A DNA stretch of 64,000 bases from Chryseobacterium echinoideorum (lineage in GTDB: Bacteria > Bacteroidota > Bacteroidia > Flavobacteriales > Weeksellaceae): assembly GCF_007474535.1 (NCBI RefSeq), contig NZ_VKNW01000006.1:186001-250000 (forward strand). Direction: 5' to 3'. Shown piece after piece: positions 1 through 8,601 of this stretch; position 1 is the first letter of the stretch; the number at the start of each line of letters is the position of its first letter. Under the pieces are notes generated by a model that was not told where the DNA came from, did not search any database, and was given only the letters and a program-made list of their open reading frames with translations. The translations under genes were made by a program, and so were the position numbers.

Positions 1-2
1 GA

Positions 3-353
3 ACGAATAATTGGAAAGATGAAGCGGGAGGCTTAAATTATAAATCTTTCAATGAGTTAATGAAGATTTCCCAAGAGTTTACAAATTATAGAAATGAAGC
101 AGGAATATCAGAAAATTCATTAAAGCCCATTGAATTTATTGAAACCAGCGAACCTGTTTTATATTTCTCTTTAAAAATCTACACCCATAAAGGCGGTTCG
201 GAGCAAACAACTTCTTCAGCATTGTCCAAAACAATAAATATCTATGCTGACAATCAACTTATAAAAACTTTAAAATACTCCTTAGATGACTTGATTAAAG
301 CAGAAGGAGTGTCAATACGGGACTTTAAATTGGGCTCTATTGAAGTTCAATAA
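3..353 (+). CDS. Partial hypothetical protein (5' end outside window)
   Basis: The reading frame is open from the first base of the window, so the ATG at 60 is probably internal and the gene starts upstream. About 116 residues are visible, ending in a beta-rich tail (YFSLKIYTHKGG, then TINIYADNQLIKTLKY). I recognise no catalytic motif. It ends within or just before the start of the recombinase gene: 14 bp overlap if that gene starts at 340, a 16 bp gap if it starts at 370. It may belong to the same mobile element. Function unknown. Confidence 0.55.
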   Translation, partial: TNNWKDEAGGLNYKSFNELMKISQEFTNYRNEAGISENSLKPIEFIETSEPVLYFSLKIYTHKGGSEQTTSSALSKTINIYADNQLIKTLKYSLDDLIKAEGVSIRDFKLGSIEVQ

Positions 354-369
354 TTCAAATTTTTCTAAT

Positions 370-1635
370 ATGAATATAAAGTATCATGCTCAATTTCTTC
401 TTGATAGGGAAAAAGACAACCCTACTGCAAAACTGCGATATCGCATTAAGTGGGATGGCAACATTGTGGCTTTCAATTTGGGATATAGAGTAGAAGTACA
501 AAAATGGAGCACAGAAACACAACGCTGTAAAGCAAATACAACTCACGGGAACAAAAAAGTCTCGGCAAGTGTTATAAATAGAAAGATACAGTTATTTGAA
601 TCAGCTTGTGAGAGAACTTTTCAGAAATACGAAATTGATGGTGTGATACCTAACCAAGACCAGTTTAGGGAATGGTTTAATGTTGAGATTGGAAGAACGC
701 CCAAGGAAGAACTGAAACCTGAAAAGAGTTTTTTTGAGGTATATGATGTGTTTGTTAATGAAGAATCAATTAACAGTCAATGGAATTTCAGGACTCTTCA
801 AAAAATGAAAACGCAGAAAAAAGTATTGGAAGAATTTGACCATGATATTTCGTTTGAGAAATTTAATGAGCAATATCTTTCAAATTATCAGCGATATTTA
901 GAAGGGAAGAATCACAAGAATTCAACAATTTCAAAAGAGCTTGCTGCATTGAAGTGGTTTTTGAAATGGGCTATGAAGAAAGGTTATACAAAAAGTGGAG
1001 AGTTTGAAAAGTTTAAACCAAAAATTAAAAATGTTCAAAAGAAAATCATTTTTTTGAACAAGTCTGAGTTAAAGAGATTTACTGAATATGAAATACCTAC
1101 GGATAAAAGCTATCTTGAAAAAATAAGAGATGTTTTTTTATTTCAATGCTTTACGGGATTGAGATATTCGGATGTGTTTAATTTGAAAAGATCTGATGTA
1201 AAGGACGGTTACTTAGAGATAACAACACTCAAAACAGCAGATAATTTGATAATAGAATTGAATAGTTATAGCCGAAAACTTCTAAACAAATATATCGATG
1301 TAGAATTTGAGCATAATAAAGCTTTGCCTGTAATCAGTAATCAAAAAATGAACGATTATTTAAAAGAACTAGCTGAATTAGCTGAGATAGATGAACTAGT
1401 TACCCAAACTTATTTTAAAGGTAATGAAAGGATTGAAGAAGTTTTACCAAAATATTCACTTATTAGTACTCATGCAGGAAGGAGAACCTTTGTTTGCAAT
1501 GCTTTGTCTTTGGGAATTCCACCTCAAGTGGTTATGAAATGGACAGGACATAGTGATTATAAGGCAATGAAACCATATATTGATATTGCTGATGAAATAA
1601 AAGCAACAGCTATGGAGAAGTTTGATTCTTTTTAA
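370..1635 (+). CDS. Tyrosine recombinase / phage-type integrase
   Basis: Site-specific recombinase of the XerD/phage integrase superfamily, which cuts and rejoins DNA through a covalent phosphotyrosine. Numbered from the ATG at 370, an N-terminal arm-type/SAM-like region occupies about residues 1-215. The catalytic domain carries R265 (in GLRYSD), H368 and R371 (HAGRR), H394 (TGHSDY) and Y403 (KPYID), so the full R-H-R-H-Y set is present and the enzyme should be active. The first in-frame ATG is at 340, which would overlap the upstream gene by 14 bp. I prefer 370 because family members usually start near this point. The length of 421 residues is normal for Bacteroidota element integrases. It sits beside a broken restriction-modification gene, which fits the edge of an integrated element. 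I found no attachment-site duplication. Confidence 0.9.
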   Translation: MNIKYHAQFLLDREKDNPTAKLRYRIKWDGNIVAFNLGYRVEVQKWSTETQRCKANTTHGNKKVSASVINRKIQLFESACERTFQKYEIDGVIPNQDQFREWFNVEIGRTPKEELKPEKSFFEVYDVFVNEESINSQWNFRTLQKMKTQKKVLEEFDHDISFEKFNEQYLSNYQRYLEGKNHKNSTISKELAALKWFLKWAMKKGYTKSGEFEKFKPKIKNVQKKIIFLNKSELKRFTEYEIPTDKSYLEKIRDVFLFQCFTGLRYSDVFNLKRSDVKDGYLEITTLKTADNLIIELNSYSRKLLNKYIDVEFEHNKALPVISNQKMNDYLKELAELAEIDELVTQTYFKGNERIEEVLPKYSLISTHAGRRTFVCNALSLGIPPQVVMKWTGHSDYKAMKPYIDIADEIKATAMEKFDSF

Positions 1636-1749
1636 CGAAAATCTTTCTCGCCTAATAAGTGAATGAACAAAAATTCCTTGAAAGAATAGTCTTTTTTTTA
1701 GTAAGTTTAAAGTATCTTTGGAGATTGTGTACTAATTGTATGTAGTAAT

Positions 1750-2238
1750 ATGGCAGCACTTGACATTCTTGAATTTCTTGATTTAGGTAGGGCAAAGTCT
1801 ATTCAATCCGATAGTGAAAAACTATCGAATGGTGAAGCTGTTATCCTAAATGAAGTAAAAGAAAAAGATTTTGGTGTTGATTTAATTTATTTCAATACAG
1901 ACGAAGAAACCAATAATAGTTTTCCTGCTGTTTTTCTGAAAAAAGTTGCAAATTTTAATGACGAAATATATTTAAAAGACATTGCTGAAACACACCGTAA
2001 AATTTGGAACTAAAAAAAAGTATTGTTTCTGTATGTATATTCGGAAACAGAAATCCGTATCTACAATTGCTCTGAAACTAAAAACGGGATTAACTCTCTT
2101 TTAATAAAAGATAAAAGAAATTCTGAGGTGTTGAACCTTGAATCTCACAATCTAATAAATTCCTATTATGAATCCAACCACACTAAAATTGGAATTCTCA
2201 AGCATCTTATTTTTGACTTTACAAATAATCTCAAATAG
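1750..2238 (+). pseudogene. Decayed type IIG / Eco57I-like restriction-modification N-terminus
   Basis: Two consecutive segments in the same frame (1750-2013 and 2023-2238) are separated by a TAA at 2011-2013. Read through, the text HRKIWN-stop-KKVLFLYVYSETEIRIYNC resembles the N-terminal region of combined methyltransferase/endonuclease proteins of the Eco57I/type IIG kind, which in my recollection have Tyr at the stop position. TAT to TAA would explain the break. The gene ends after about 160 codons, whereas such enzymes usually exceed 900 residues, so the methylase and nuclease domains are gone. A TAnnTTTG-type -7 element (TATCTTTG, 1713-1720) precedes it. Family assignment is from memory of the family pattern; the in-frame stop is directly visible. 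Confidence 0.6.
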
Positions 2239-2263
2239 TCCCTTCTTCAAAAATCGGGGACTA
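2236..2263 (+). repeat. Hairpin at end of the broken gene
   Basis: A 7-bp inverted repeat, TAGTCCC (2236-2242) and GGGACTA (2257-2263), overlaps the last stop codon of the decayed restriction gene. It could be a weak terminator, but no T-run follows. Confidence 0.35.
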
Positions 2264-2397
2264 AATGGGGGATTATCTAATAATATTAATTGGGTTTTGT
2301 TTGGTTGTAAAATTTCATAAATTGCTAATAATCTGTTTTTTAATTATTTATTGGGATTTATTGTGTTATAAAGATACTTCCGTCTTCGCTACAATAT

Positions 2398-2435
2398 AAA
2401 ATCCGTATCATGTTCATAAACATCATACGGATTTT
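2398..2435. terminator. Bidirectional intrinsic terminator, left end of the eCIS island
   Basis: An 11-bp perfect stem, AAAATCCGTAT (2398-2408) with ATACGGATTTT (2425-2435), with a T-run on both strands. It lies about 100 bp downstream of the leftward tape-measure gene and is the natural end of that operon. The rest of the 2264-2538 gap shows no gene. Confidence 0.75.
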
Positions 2436-2538
2436 TGCTTTTATAAATTTTCTGATAATTTTAATGAGTAATACCAAAATTTTACATTTTTTACAAAAGT
2501 TTTTTCTACAATTAACTTCTTTTTTTCTAATTAAACTA

Positions 2539-4008
2539 TTACCAGTTGATAAAAATAAATTTTTCCTGCCAAGGAAGTTTCACAAGGCCAATTCCCCAAC
2601 CGAGTTTCTCCAGTAGAATATCCTGTGTTTTTCGTTCTACTGTGAGAGTATAATCATGGTCAATGACCAGTTTACCCGGACGCTGGAAAAATTCATTTTG
2701 TAATAGTGCTATAGATGATTTCTTCATTGCACTCCAATTGTGCTGAACACTTTCTATCACATTTTCAGCTTGTGTTTTGTGTTTACGGGTAAGCTTAATG
2801 TGCCTGTTGATAGTTTGATGAGACGGAATATTACATAAAAATTTTTCAAAAGCCATATCATATTCTGGAGCATTTGTTTTTCCGGTGGCAATATAATGTA
2901 GTAAATGTGCGCAGAGTTCAGGATTTAGAAGTCGATTGTTTTTCGAGTCGAAAAGATCACAATGTTCAAAAAAAGTTTTAAGAAAAGGATGTATCAGAAT
3001 GAGTCCTGCATTCTGAATATATTGCTCGTCATTCGATATTAAATCATCTTTTTGATTCAAATATTCTTCGGTTTTCTTTAATTCATCCTTAATAACTCTA
3101 TTTTTTTGTTCTGTTGAAATTAATGCACTTTCAGAGTTGCTTTCTCGACTATTTTCAATGCTTTCAAAAGACTCATCTTCTTTAATGAAAGGAAATATCT
3201 CAACTATAGTTTTCCAGGTTTGCTGAATTTTTTTTGATAGCAATAAATCTGATGAAGTCTTTTCCTGTATCTGTTGCAAAAGATATTTTTTAAGATCACT
3301 GCTGGATGATTTCAGATATTCAGATAATCCATTTAAAACTATCTCCCAAAGGAGATTTCTATTATTGTAATTAAGCTTTGAAATAACTTTTACGGCATTT
3401 TTTTCCAGATTAATTTTAAACTCCGTATCCTTTAAAACGACCAAGCATAATTGTGCAATTTGCTCATTTGATAGCTGATTGATGATTCTCTCTTTCATGT
3501 TTTGATCTGAAAAAGCAGGAATGATGTTTCTTTTAAAATTTTCAGCCAGAATCATGCGGTTAAATACTTCTGGTTCTAAAAAAGAAATACTGTTTTTTCC
3601 CGAGTTCCACCAAGGTATTGACCCTGTGGTTAAAAAGTAAATAAAAGTCTGAACAATCTTTTCCTGATTTTCTATTAGATAAGCTTCATATTTATTTTCT
3701 GTTTTCTGATCTGAATTTAAAATTGAATTTGTAATTTCAGAAAATTCTTCTTCAAAAACCTGAAGGATCTTATCTTTTAGCTCACTATTTAATGCACTGT
3801 TTTTTGTATTCAGATTCAATTCTAACTTAGGAATCTGAAGGGTAGAATCATCAAATTGATGTTCTAAATCATTGATGTATTTTTCTATTTTCGGAAATAC
3901 ATCCATAGACAAAAAGTTATTAATATCATCCTTTATACTCAATGCTTTTTCCTTGTTATTTACTGAAATTTCGATAAAAACTTTCTGAATGATATGATCT
4001 TGCTTCAC
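2539..4008 (-). CDS. Contractile injection system tape-measure protein (Pvc14/Afp14-like)
   Basis: Structural protein thought to set the length of the inner tube of the injection particle. The N-terminus (QKVFIEISVNNKEKAL, with FPKIEKYINDLE near residue 40) and the C-terminus (LLQNEFFQRPGKLVID, then DILLEKLGWGIGLVKLPWQ) have the pattern of the family NCBI names contractile injection system tape measure protein. The middle (about 80-330) is a long, charged helical region, which suits a length ruler. It is 489 residues long. It is second in a leftward operon, 18 bp after the Cys-rich gene, and diverges from the main structural operon. The promoter at 4374-4440 matches the one of the rightward operon, so tube length and tube parts should be expressed together. 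Confidence 0.85.
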   Translation of the reverse strand: MKQDHIIQKVFIEISVNNKEKALSIKDDINNFLSMDVFPKIEKYINDLEHQFDDSTLQIPKLELNLNTKNSALNSELKDKILQVFEEEFSEITNSILNSDQKTENKYEAYLIENQEKIVQTFIYFLTTGSIPWWNSGKNSISFLEPEVFNRMILAENFKRNIIPAFSDQNMKERIINQLSNEQIAQLCLVVLKDTEFKINLEKNAVKVISKLNYNNRNLLWEIVLNGLSEYLKSSSSDLKKYLLQQIQEKTSSDLLLSKKIQQTWKTIVEIFPFIKEDESFESIENSRESNSESALISTEQKNRVIKDELKKTEEYLNQKDDLISNDEQYIQNAGLILIHPFLKTFFEHCDLFDSKNNRLLNPELCAHLLHYIATGKTNAPEYDMAFEKFLCNIPSHQTINRHIKLTRKHKTQAENVIESVQHNWSAMKKSSIALLQNEFFQRPGKLVIDHDYTLTVERKTQDILLEKLGWGIGLVKLPWQEKFIFINW

Positions 4009-4026
4009 ATTAAATAGTTTTAAATG

Positions 4027-4347
4027 TTATTTTCCGTCAAATTCTCCGCCCCAGAAACCGGCAGGACAAAGACTTAGTTTTGATCTCTGTTTTGCGCTTA
4101 GCCTGCATCCGCAACCTCTCACAAACCCGTCTTTTGGAGAGTCTGCTATCTCAAGTGTGTTAGGATTCATCCATTGAAGAGCGTTACAGTTATTTCCGTT
4201 CTTTAACGGACAGGCATTACAAATTTCTGTTCTCACAGCGAAAATATATTCCTCATTTTGATTTGACATGCCCAATTTTGAGCGTAATTCGTTGAAATGG
4301 CCGCCAATAATCTCATTGCGCTTACCAAAAAGTTTTTTGATGTTCAT
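4027..4347 (-). CDS. Small cysteine-rich protein, leading gene of the tape-measure operon
   Basis: A protein of 106 residues with six cysteines in an ordered pattern: C43-x2-C46, C54, C79-x-C81 and C94 (TEICNACPLK, GCGCRL, LCPAGFWGG). This layout suggests a zinc or iron-sulfur binding fold; the metal is inference. There is no signal peptide, so it should be cytosolic. Similar small Cys-rich proteins occur in Bacteroidota phage and injection-system loci, without an established role to my knowledge. It is the first gene of the leftward operon and follows the eCIS box promoter at 4374-4440. It might be an assembly factor or regulator. Confidence 0.75.
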   Translation of the reverse strand: MNIKKLFGKRNEIIGGHFNELRSKLGMSNQNEEYIFAVRTEICNACPLKNGNNCNALQWMNPNTLEIADSPKDGFVRGCGCRLSAKQRSKLSLCPAGFWGGEFDGK

Positions 4348-4373
4348 ATGATTAAGTTTTAAAATTATGAGGT

Positions 4374-4440
4374 CAAAATTAGACGAACAAAAGACATTTT
4401 TACGAATTTTGAGGTCTCTTCATTCTGTCTTTGCAGTAAA
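4374..4440 (-). promoter_or_regulatory. eCIS box promoter, leftward operon
   Basis: On the minus strand the box TTTACTGCAAAGACAG (4440-4425) is followed after exactly 43 bp by TAATTTTG (4381-4374), a perfect TAnnTTTG -7 element. The start codon of the Cys-rich gene lies 26 bp further on. A copy of ACGAACA, half of the S24-repressor operator palindrome, lies at 4383-4389 right beside the -7 element. Confidence 0.75.
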
Positions 4441-4771
4441 AGACAAAAATTATATCCTGATGGCGGCGTTTATAAATAATTGATTGTTTTTATAAGAAGA
4501 AGATCTTATAAAATATTTTGTGATTAGGTCGGTTTTTATTTTCAAAAAGTAATTAAAAAGGTATCGTTAATCTATGTTGAAATAAGACAAATTTTTAATA
4601 ATAAATTTTCAATTTTTAAGAGCTTAAATTTCACTATATTTAGATTAAGGAGATTTTTGATGTGAAATATTATTTTTATATTAAATTTAATTATCTTGTT
4701 TTCAGTATTTTATATTCTTATTTTTTATTATCTTGTTAAAAGTTTAAAAATTCTATTTACTGCAAAGACAG
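4425..4771. repeat. 16-bp perfect inverted repeat bounding the divergent promoter region
   Basis: CTGTCTTTGCAGTAAA at 4425-4440 and its exact reverse complement at 4756-4771 enclose about 315 bp of very AT-rich DNA with no gene. The two arms sit 77 and 78 bp from the start codons of the two divergent operons. They are best explained as paired regulatory boxes, not as transposon ends. Confidence 0.8.
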
Positions 4772-4822
4772 GTTTGAACCCATAAAATATTTGTCTTTTG
4801 CTTGCGTGTAATTGTATGTTTG
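4756..4822 (+). promoter_or_regulatory. eCIS box promoter, main structural operon
   Basis: Box TTTACTGCAAAGACAG (4756-4771), 43 bp, then TATGTTTG (4815-4822), a perfect Bacteroidota -7 element. A TTTG -33 element at 4790-4793 lies 21 bp upstream of it. Transcription should start near 4830. That rules out the longer upstream start at 4802 for the next gene and supports the ATG at 4850. Confidence 0.8.
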
Positions 4823-4849
4823 CACCATAATAATTTAAGAACAGAAATT

Positions 4850-5437
4850 ATGATTAATAAAGTATTAACAGTTTTAAAAGATCGGCTGAATGTTGCGGAT
4901 GGTTTACAAGATACAGTTGTTGTTGAAAACATATCAAAACATGATGATGGAGCAGCAGGTCTTGATAATAAGGTGGTTATCACTTTGCTTAATGTTGAGG
5001 AAGAATCAACGCTGAAAAATAAAACAAGGTATAACAAAACGAAAATAAGTACCACTCCGCTGAAATATGAAATGAAAGCGGAAAACCCTCCCGCTTATGT
5101 CAACCTTTATGTGATGATCTCTGCCAACAGAACTTCCTATGAAATTTCTTTAGCCAATATTTCAAAAGTTATTGAAGTACTTCAGGAAAGCAATATGTTG
5201 GAATATAATGATATTGATCCGCAGAAGAATTTCAAATTCAGAGTCGAAATGCACTCTATCCCTTTTGATCAGCTAAGCTACATTTGGGGATTGTTGGGAA
5301 GTAAAATAATGCCATCTGTTTTGTATAAAATAAGTGTCATAAAAATTGTACGTGAAGGTGAAACAGAGATTGGACTCATTGATGAAGTTAATATAGAAAC
5401 CAATATAATTAATACCGAAAACATTGTAACTGATTAA
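4850..5437 (+). CDS. Pvc16/Afp16-like tube-cap protein (DUF4255)
   Basis: This 195-residue protein has the layout of DUF4255/Pvc16-type proteins: N-terminal INKVLTVLKDRLN, a conserved centre (NPPAYVNLYVMISANRTSYEISL), and the HSIPFDQLSYIWGLLG stretch near residue 140. Family members terminate the tube and sheath at the distal (cap) end of contractile injection particles. A longer frame opens at 4802, but the promoter -7 element lies at 4815-4822, inside that extension, so 4850 is the start. It is the first of fifteen same-strand genes encoding the particle and is followed by 37 bp and the 168-residue gene. Confidence 0.85.
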   Translation: MINKVLTVLKDRLNVADGLQDTVVVENISKHDDGAAGLDNKVVITLLNVEEESTLKNKTRYNKTKISTTPLKYEMKAENPPAYVNLYVMISANRTSYEISLANISKVIEVLQESNMLEYNDIDPQKNFKFRVEMHSIPFDQLSYIWGLLGSKIMPSVLYKISVIKIVREGETEIGLIDEVNIETNIINTENIVTD

Positions 5438-5474
5438 ACAAAAACTAATACCATTTTAATTTAAACTTTTAACC

Positions 5475-5981
5475 ATGCCAAATCAAACACCATCACAGAT
5501 TTCTGATGATTTCTATCCTGTCTATAATCACTCAAAAACTAAGATTGAGCAGCTTCAGAATAGATTTCTAACGAATACTTATACCGAAAATTCTTTTAAA
5601 ACCATTCAAAATACATTACAAAATGCTGCTATTAAGTATGCTGGAGAACTTGCTGCCCTGAATGAACTAAAAAACCTAGCAAGTGAAGAAATCTCAAATA
5701 AATCTGTGAAGCCTATGGTACTTGCAGATCTTTTGGAGCAGGCTATTGCTATTGCGGATGAAATTAATCAAAGTGATAGAAAACCAATTCTAACAGAAGC
5801 AATTTATGAAGCAAAAGCTGTCTTAGAAGCCATATATGATGGGACAATTGATGATTTTAAAATGCCGGATGCAGATAAAAATACTCCTTCTTTTAGTGAA
5901 GAATTTGAGGTGTTAAAAATTGCAATTCTCAGTACACAAGATCAAAATCTCAACGCAGAAAATATAATCTATAAAAATTAA
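5475..5981 (+). CDS. Hypothetical helical protein in the eCIS operon
   Basis: A 168-residue acidic, helix-rich protein without signal peptide or cysteines (for example FKTIQNTLQNAAIKYAGEL and VLADLLEQAIAIADEIN). I recognise no domain. Its place between the cap gene and the sheath gene in a tight structural operon suggests a particle component or assembly chaperone. That is inference from position only. Confidence 0.7.
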   Translation: MPNQTPSQISDDFYPVYNHSKTKIEQLQNRFLTNTYTENSFKTIQNTLQNAAIKYAGELAALNELKNLASEEISNKSVKPMVLADLLEQAIAIADEINQSDRKPILTEAIYEAKAVLEAIYDGTIDDFKMPDADKNTPSFSEEFEVLKIAILSTQDQNLNAENIIYKN

Positions 5982-6033
5982 ACATTCAATTCTGCAATAA
6001 TCATGAAAACACAATCAATTATAAATTAACACT

Positions 6034-6048
6034 CAAAGTTCCACTTTG
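6034..6048 (+). repeat. Small hairpin upstream of the sheath gene
   Basis: CAAAGT-3 bp-ACTTTG, a 6-bp perfect stem in the 101-bp gap before the sheath gene. It may slow nucleases or set the 5' end of a processed sheath message. Weak evidence. Confidence 0.35.
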
Positions 6049-6082
6049 GGCAATAATTAAACATTAACCTAAAATTTTAAAA

Positions 6083-7654
6083 ATGAATTACAAAGCTCCT
6101 GGAGTCTACGTTGAGGAAATTACAAAGTTTCCTCCATCTGTAGCACAAGTAGAAACGGCTATTCCTGCTTTTATCGGATATACAGCAGAAGGGCCAAAAA
6201 ATGAACCAACAAGGATCTCATCTATGTTGGAATATGAAGCAATTTTTGGAAAAGCAAAATCAGAAACTTTCGCTGTCGCTTTCAAGGATGGAGTTGCTAC
6301 AGCAATTCAGCCCAACGTAAGCAACTTCAAAATGTACTATGCCATGCAAATGTTTTTTGCAAATGGTGGTGGACCTTGTTATATTGTTTCTGTAGGAAAT
6401 TACAATGATACGGTAACTGTAGGAAGCCCTACAGCGGTGGGAACCTTATCGTATGGTTTAGATTTACTAAAAAAAGAAGATGAACCTACCCTTATTGTTT
6501 TTCCGGATCTTCAAGATTTAGTCGCTACTGCTGATGATGTTGCTGCTGCAAATGTTGCCAAAAATGCTGCTCAGCAAGCGGTTGTTATTGCAGACGAAGC
6601 TGTTGATGCCGCAATTGATGCCGTTTCTGAAGCAGCTTCAGGTTCATCTGAAGAACAAGCACAAGCTGCGCAAAATTTGGCAGATGCTGAAGCAGATGCT
6701 GATACGGCTGAAAAGATTTTAGATGCAGCTGAAGCAAGTTTAATTTCTGTTACTGCTGCAGCTACTTTTGAGACAGCTACTACGGTTTACTCTTTATATC
6801 AAAGTGCTTTGGATCAGGCAGAATTACTGAAAGACAGATTTGTCATTATGGATGTTTTGGGCAGTACAGATATTTTTGAAAGCGCGGAAATCAACAATAA
6901 TTTAAAATATGGAGCAGCGTATTACCCAAACTTAAAAACAATTTTGAGCTATAATTTTAAAGATGCTGATGTTTTTGTTACAGGAGTTTCCGGTGCGACA
7001 ACTTTGGCTGAATTAAAATCTATAAGTTCCGAATTGTACAACAAAGCCAAGCAGGCTATTGAAGCTAAGCAGGTTGTATTGGCTCCATCGTCTTCAATGG
7101 CAGGAGTTTATGCAAAAGTAGACAGTACTTCCGGTGTGTGGAAAGCACCGGCTAATATTGGGCTGAACTATGTAGTTGCACCTATGGTGAAAGTTTCTGA
7201 CAGACAACAAGACCTTCTTAACGTAAACCCTAACACAGGAAAATCAATCAACGCGATCAGAAATTTTACAGGAAAAGGAAACTTAGTTTGGGGCGCAAGG
7301 ACTCTGGACGGAAACAGCAACGAATGGAGATACATTTCGGTACGTCGTTTCTTCAACATGGTGGAAGAATCGGTGAAAAAAGCAACAGAGCGTTTCGTTT
7401 TTGAACCGAATACTGCGAATACATGGATTCGTGTACAGACAATGATCGAAAATTTCCTTAACCAGCAATGGCAGGACGGTGCATTGGCAGGAAGCAGACC
7501 CGAAGAAGCGTATTATGTAAGTGTTGGTCTGAATAAAACAATGTCTCCGGAAGATGTGTTGGAAGGAAGAATGATTATCGAAATCGGGATGGCTGCAGTA
7601 CGTCCGGCAGAATTTATTGTGCTTCGTTTTTCACACAAATTACAGGAAGCATAA
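6083..7654 (+). CDS. Contractile sheath protein (phage tail sheath family)
   Basis: Main sheath subunit, which contracts and drives the inner tube through the target envelope. The start (NYKAPGVYVEEITKFPPSVAQVETAIPAFIGYT) and the C-terminal domain (NTANTWIRVQTMIENFLNQQWQDG, then RPAEFIVLRFSHKL) are typical of phage tail sheath proteins of injection systems. It is 523 residues long. One oddity is a stretch rich in Ala, Asp and Glu at about residues 145-230, inserted between the strand ending FPDLQDL and the conserved YSLYQSALDQAELLKDRF. It looks like a helical hairpin that would protrude from the sheath. Only one sheath gene is present, whereas Afp and PVC have three. An Ala-rich reading in another frame over this stretch is a by-product. 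Confidence 0.95.
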   Translation: MNYKAPGVYVEEITKFPPSVAQVETAIPAFIGYTAEGPKNEPTRISSMLEYEAIFGKAKSETFAVAFKDGVATAIQPNVSNFKMYYAMQMFFANGGGPCYIVSVGNYNDTVTVGSPTAVGTLSYGLDLLKKEDEPTLIVFPDLQDLVATADDVAAANVAKNAAQQAVVIADEAVDAAIDAVSEAASGSSEEQAQAAQNLADAEADADTAEKILDAAEASLISVTAAATFETATTVYSLYQSALDQAELLKDRFVIMDVLGSTDIFESAEINNNLKYGAAYYPNLKTILSYNFKDADVFVTGVSGATTLAELKSISSELYNKAKQAIEAKQVVLAPSSSMAGVYAKVDSTSGVWKAPANIGLNYVVAPMVKVSDRQQDLLNVNPNTGKSINAIRNFTGKGNLVWGARTLDGNSNEWRYISVRRFFNMVEESVKKATERFVFEPNTANTWIRVQTMIENFLNQQWQDGALAGSRPEEAYYVSVGLNKTMSPEDVLEGRMIIEIGMAAVRPAEFIVLRFSHKLQEA

Positions 7655-7687
7655 AAATTAATTAATAATAATAAAATATAAAAAATT

Positions 7688-8119
7688 ATGAGTACATATC
7701 CATTAGTAAAGTTTGCCTTTGAAGTAGATTGGGGTGGGACTAAAGTAGGATTTCAGGAAGTAAGCGGACTAAATGCTGAAGCAGGTTTAATTGAATACAG
7801 ACACGGAGCAAGTCCTGATTTTAGTAAAATGAAAATGCCGGGACTGAAGACTTTCAGCAACATTACTTTAAAGAGAGGAACTTTTAAAAGTGATAACGAA
7901 TATTTCGAGTGGTTCCAGACGATTCAGATGAATACGGTAGAGAGAAGATCCATCACGATTTCTCTTTTAGACGAAAACGGAGAACCTGCGGTAACATGGA
8001 AAGTGAAAAATGCCTTCCCGCTTAAATTGAATGCAACCGATTTGAAAGCTGAAGGTAATGAGGTAGCGATTGAAACCTTGGAAATTGCACACGAAGGACT
8101 AACTATTGAAAATAATTAA
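7688..8119 (+). CDS. Inner tube protein (gp19/Hcp-like, Pvc1-like)
   Basis: A 143-residue protein with the phage T4-like tail tube pattern: FAFEVDWGGTKVGFQEVSGL at the start, FSNITLKRGTF in the middle, and WKVKNAFPLKLNATDLKAEGNEVAIETLEIAHEGL at the end. It should form the stacked hexameric rings of the inner tube. It follows the sheath gene by 33 bp and precedes the second tube protein by 2 bp. Confidence 0.93.
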   Translation: MSTYPLVKFAFEVDWGGTKVGFQEVSGLNAEAGLIEYRHGASPDFSKMKMPGLKTFSNITLKRGTFKSDNEYFEWFQTIQMNTVERRSITISLLDENGEPAVTWKVKNAFPLKLNATDLKAEGNEVAIETLEIAHEGLTIENN

Positions 8120-8121
8120 TC

Positions 8122-8589
8122 ATGGCAGTTTTATATCCTCCCACCAGTTTCTCTTTCATTGTTAACGGGATCTCGACAACAGAGGGTATTGACTCCAGAT
8201 TTCAGTCTATATCTGGTTTATCTACAGAAATTGGAACCGAAGAATATGCCGAAGGCGGCGAAAACAGATTTACTCATCAGCTTCCTTTAAGACCCAAATA
8301 CCCCAATTTAGTTCTTAAACGCGGATTGATCGTAAGTTCAGGATTGATAAGCTGGTGTAGAAACGCCATGGAAAACTTCCAGTTTGAACCCAGAGATCTG
8401 ATCGTTTCTCTTTCGGGAGGTCTTCAGTCTACTGCACCTTTAATGGTTTGGAACGTAGTCGGGGCATATCCTATAAGATGGGAAGTATCAGAATTCAACG
8501 CCGAAGAAAGCAAACTTGCTATTGAAACAATAGAGCTGAAATACAGATATTTCACAATACCTTCATCGTTAGCAAGCTTAGGCTTGTAA
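8122..8589 (+). CDS. Second tube protein / tube initiator (Pvc5-like)
   Basis: A diverged member of the same tube fold, 155 residues: FSFIVNGISTTEGIDSRFQSISGL, then LVLKRGLIVSSGLISWCRNAME, then NVVGAYPIRWEVSEFNAEESKLAIETIELKYRYF. In Afp/PVC-type particles such a second tube protein forms the first ring on the baseplate. That role is assigned by family position, after the main tube gene and before the LysM adaptor. A 202-bp non-coding gap follows. Confidence 0.88.
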   Translation: MAVLYPPTSFSFIVNGISTTEGIDSRFQSISGLSTEIGTEEYAEGGENRFTHQLPLRPKYPNLVLKRGLIVSSGLISWCRNAMENFQFEPRDLIVSLSGGLQSTAPLMVWNVVGAYPIRWEVSEFNAEESKLAIETIELKYRYFTIPSSLASLGL

Positions 8590-8601
8590 TTTCTAAATCA
8601 T

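Noticed and set aside
1636..2538. Attachment site of the integrase element
   Set aside because: I looked for a tRNA end or a direct repeat near the recombinase and found none in the window.
4802..4849. Upstream start for the Pvc16-like gene
   Set aside because: The promoter -7 element (4815-4822) lies inside this extension, so it would not be fully transcribed; the family start fits 4850.
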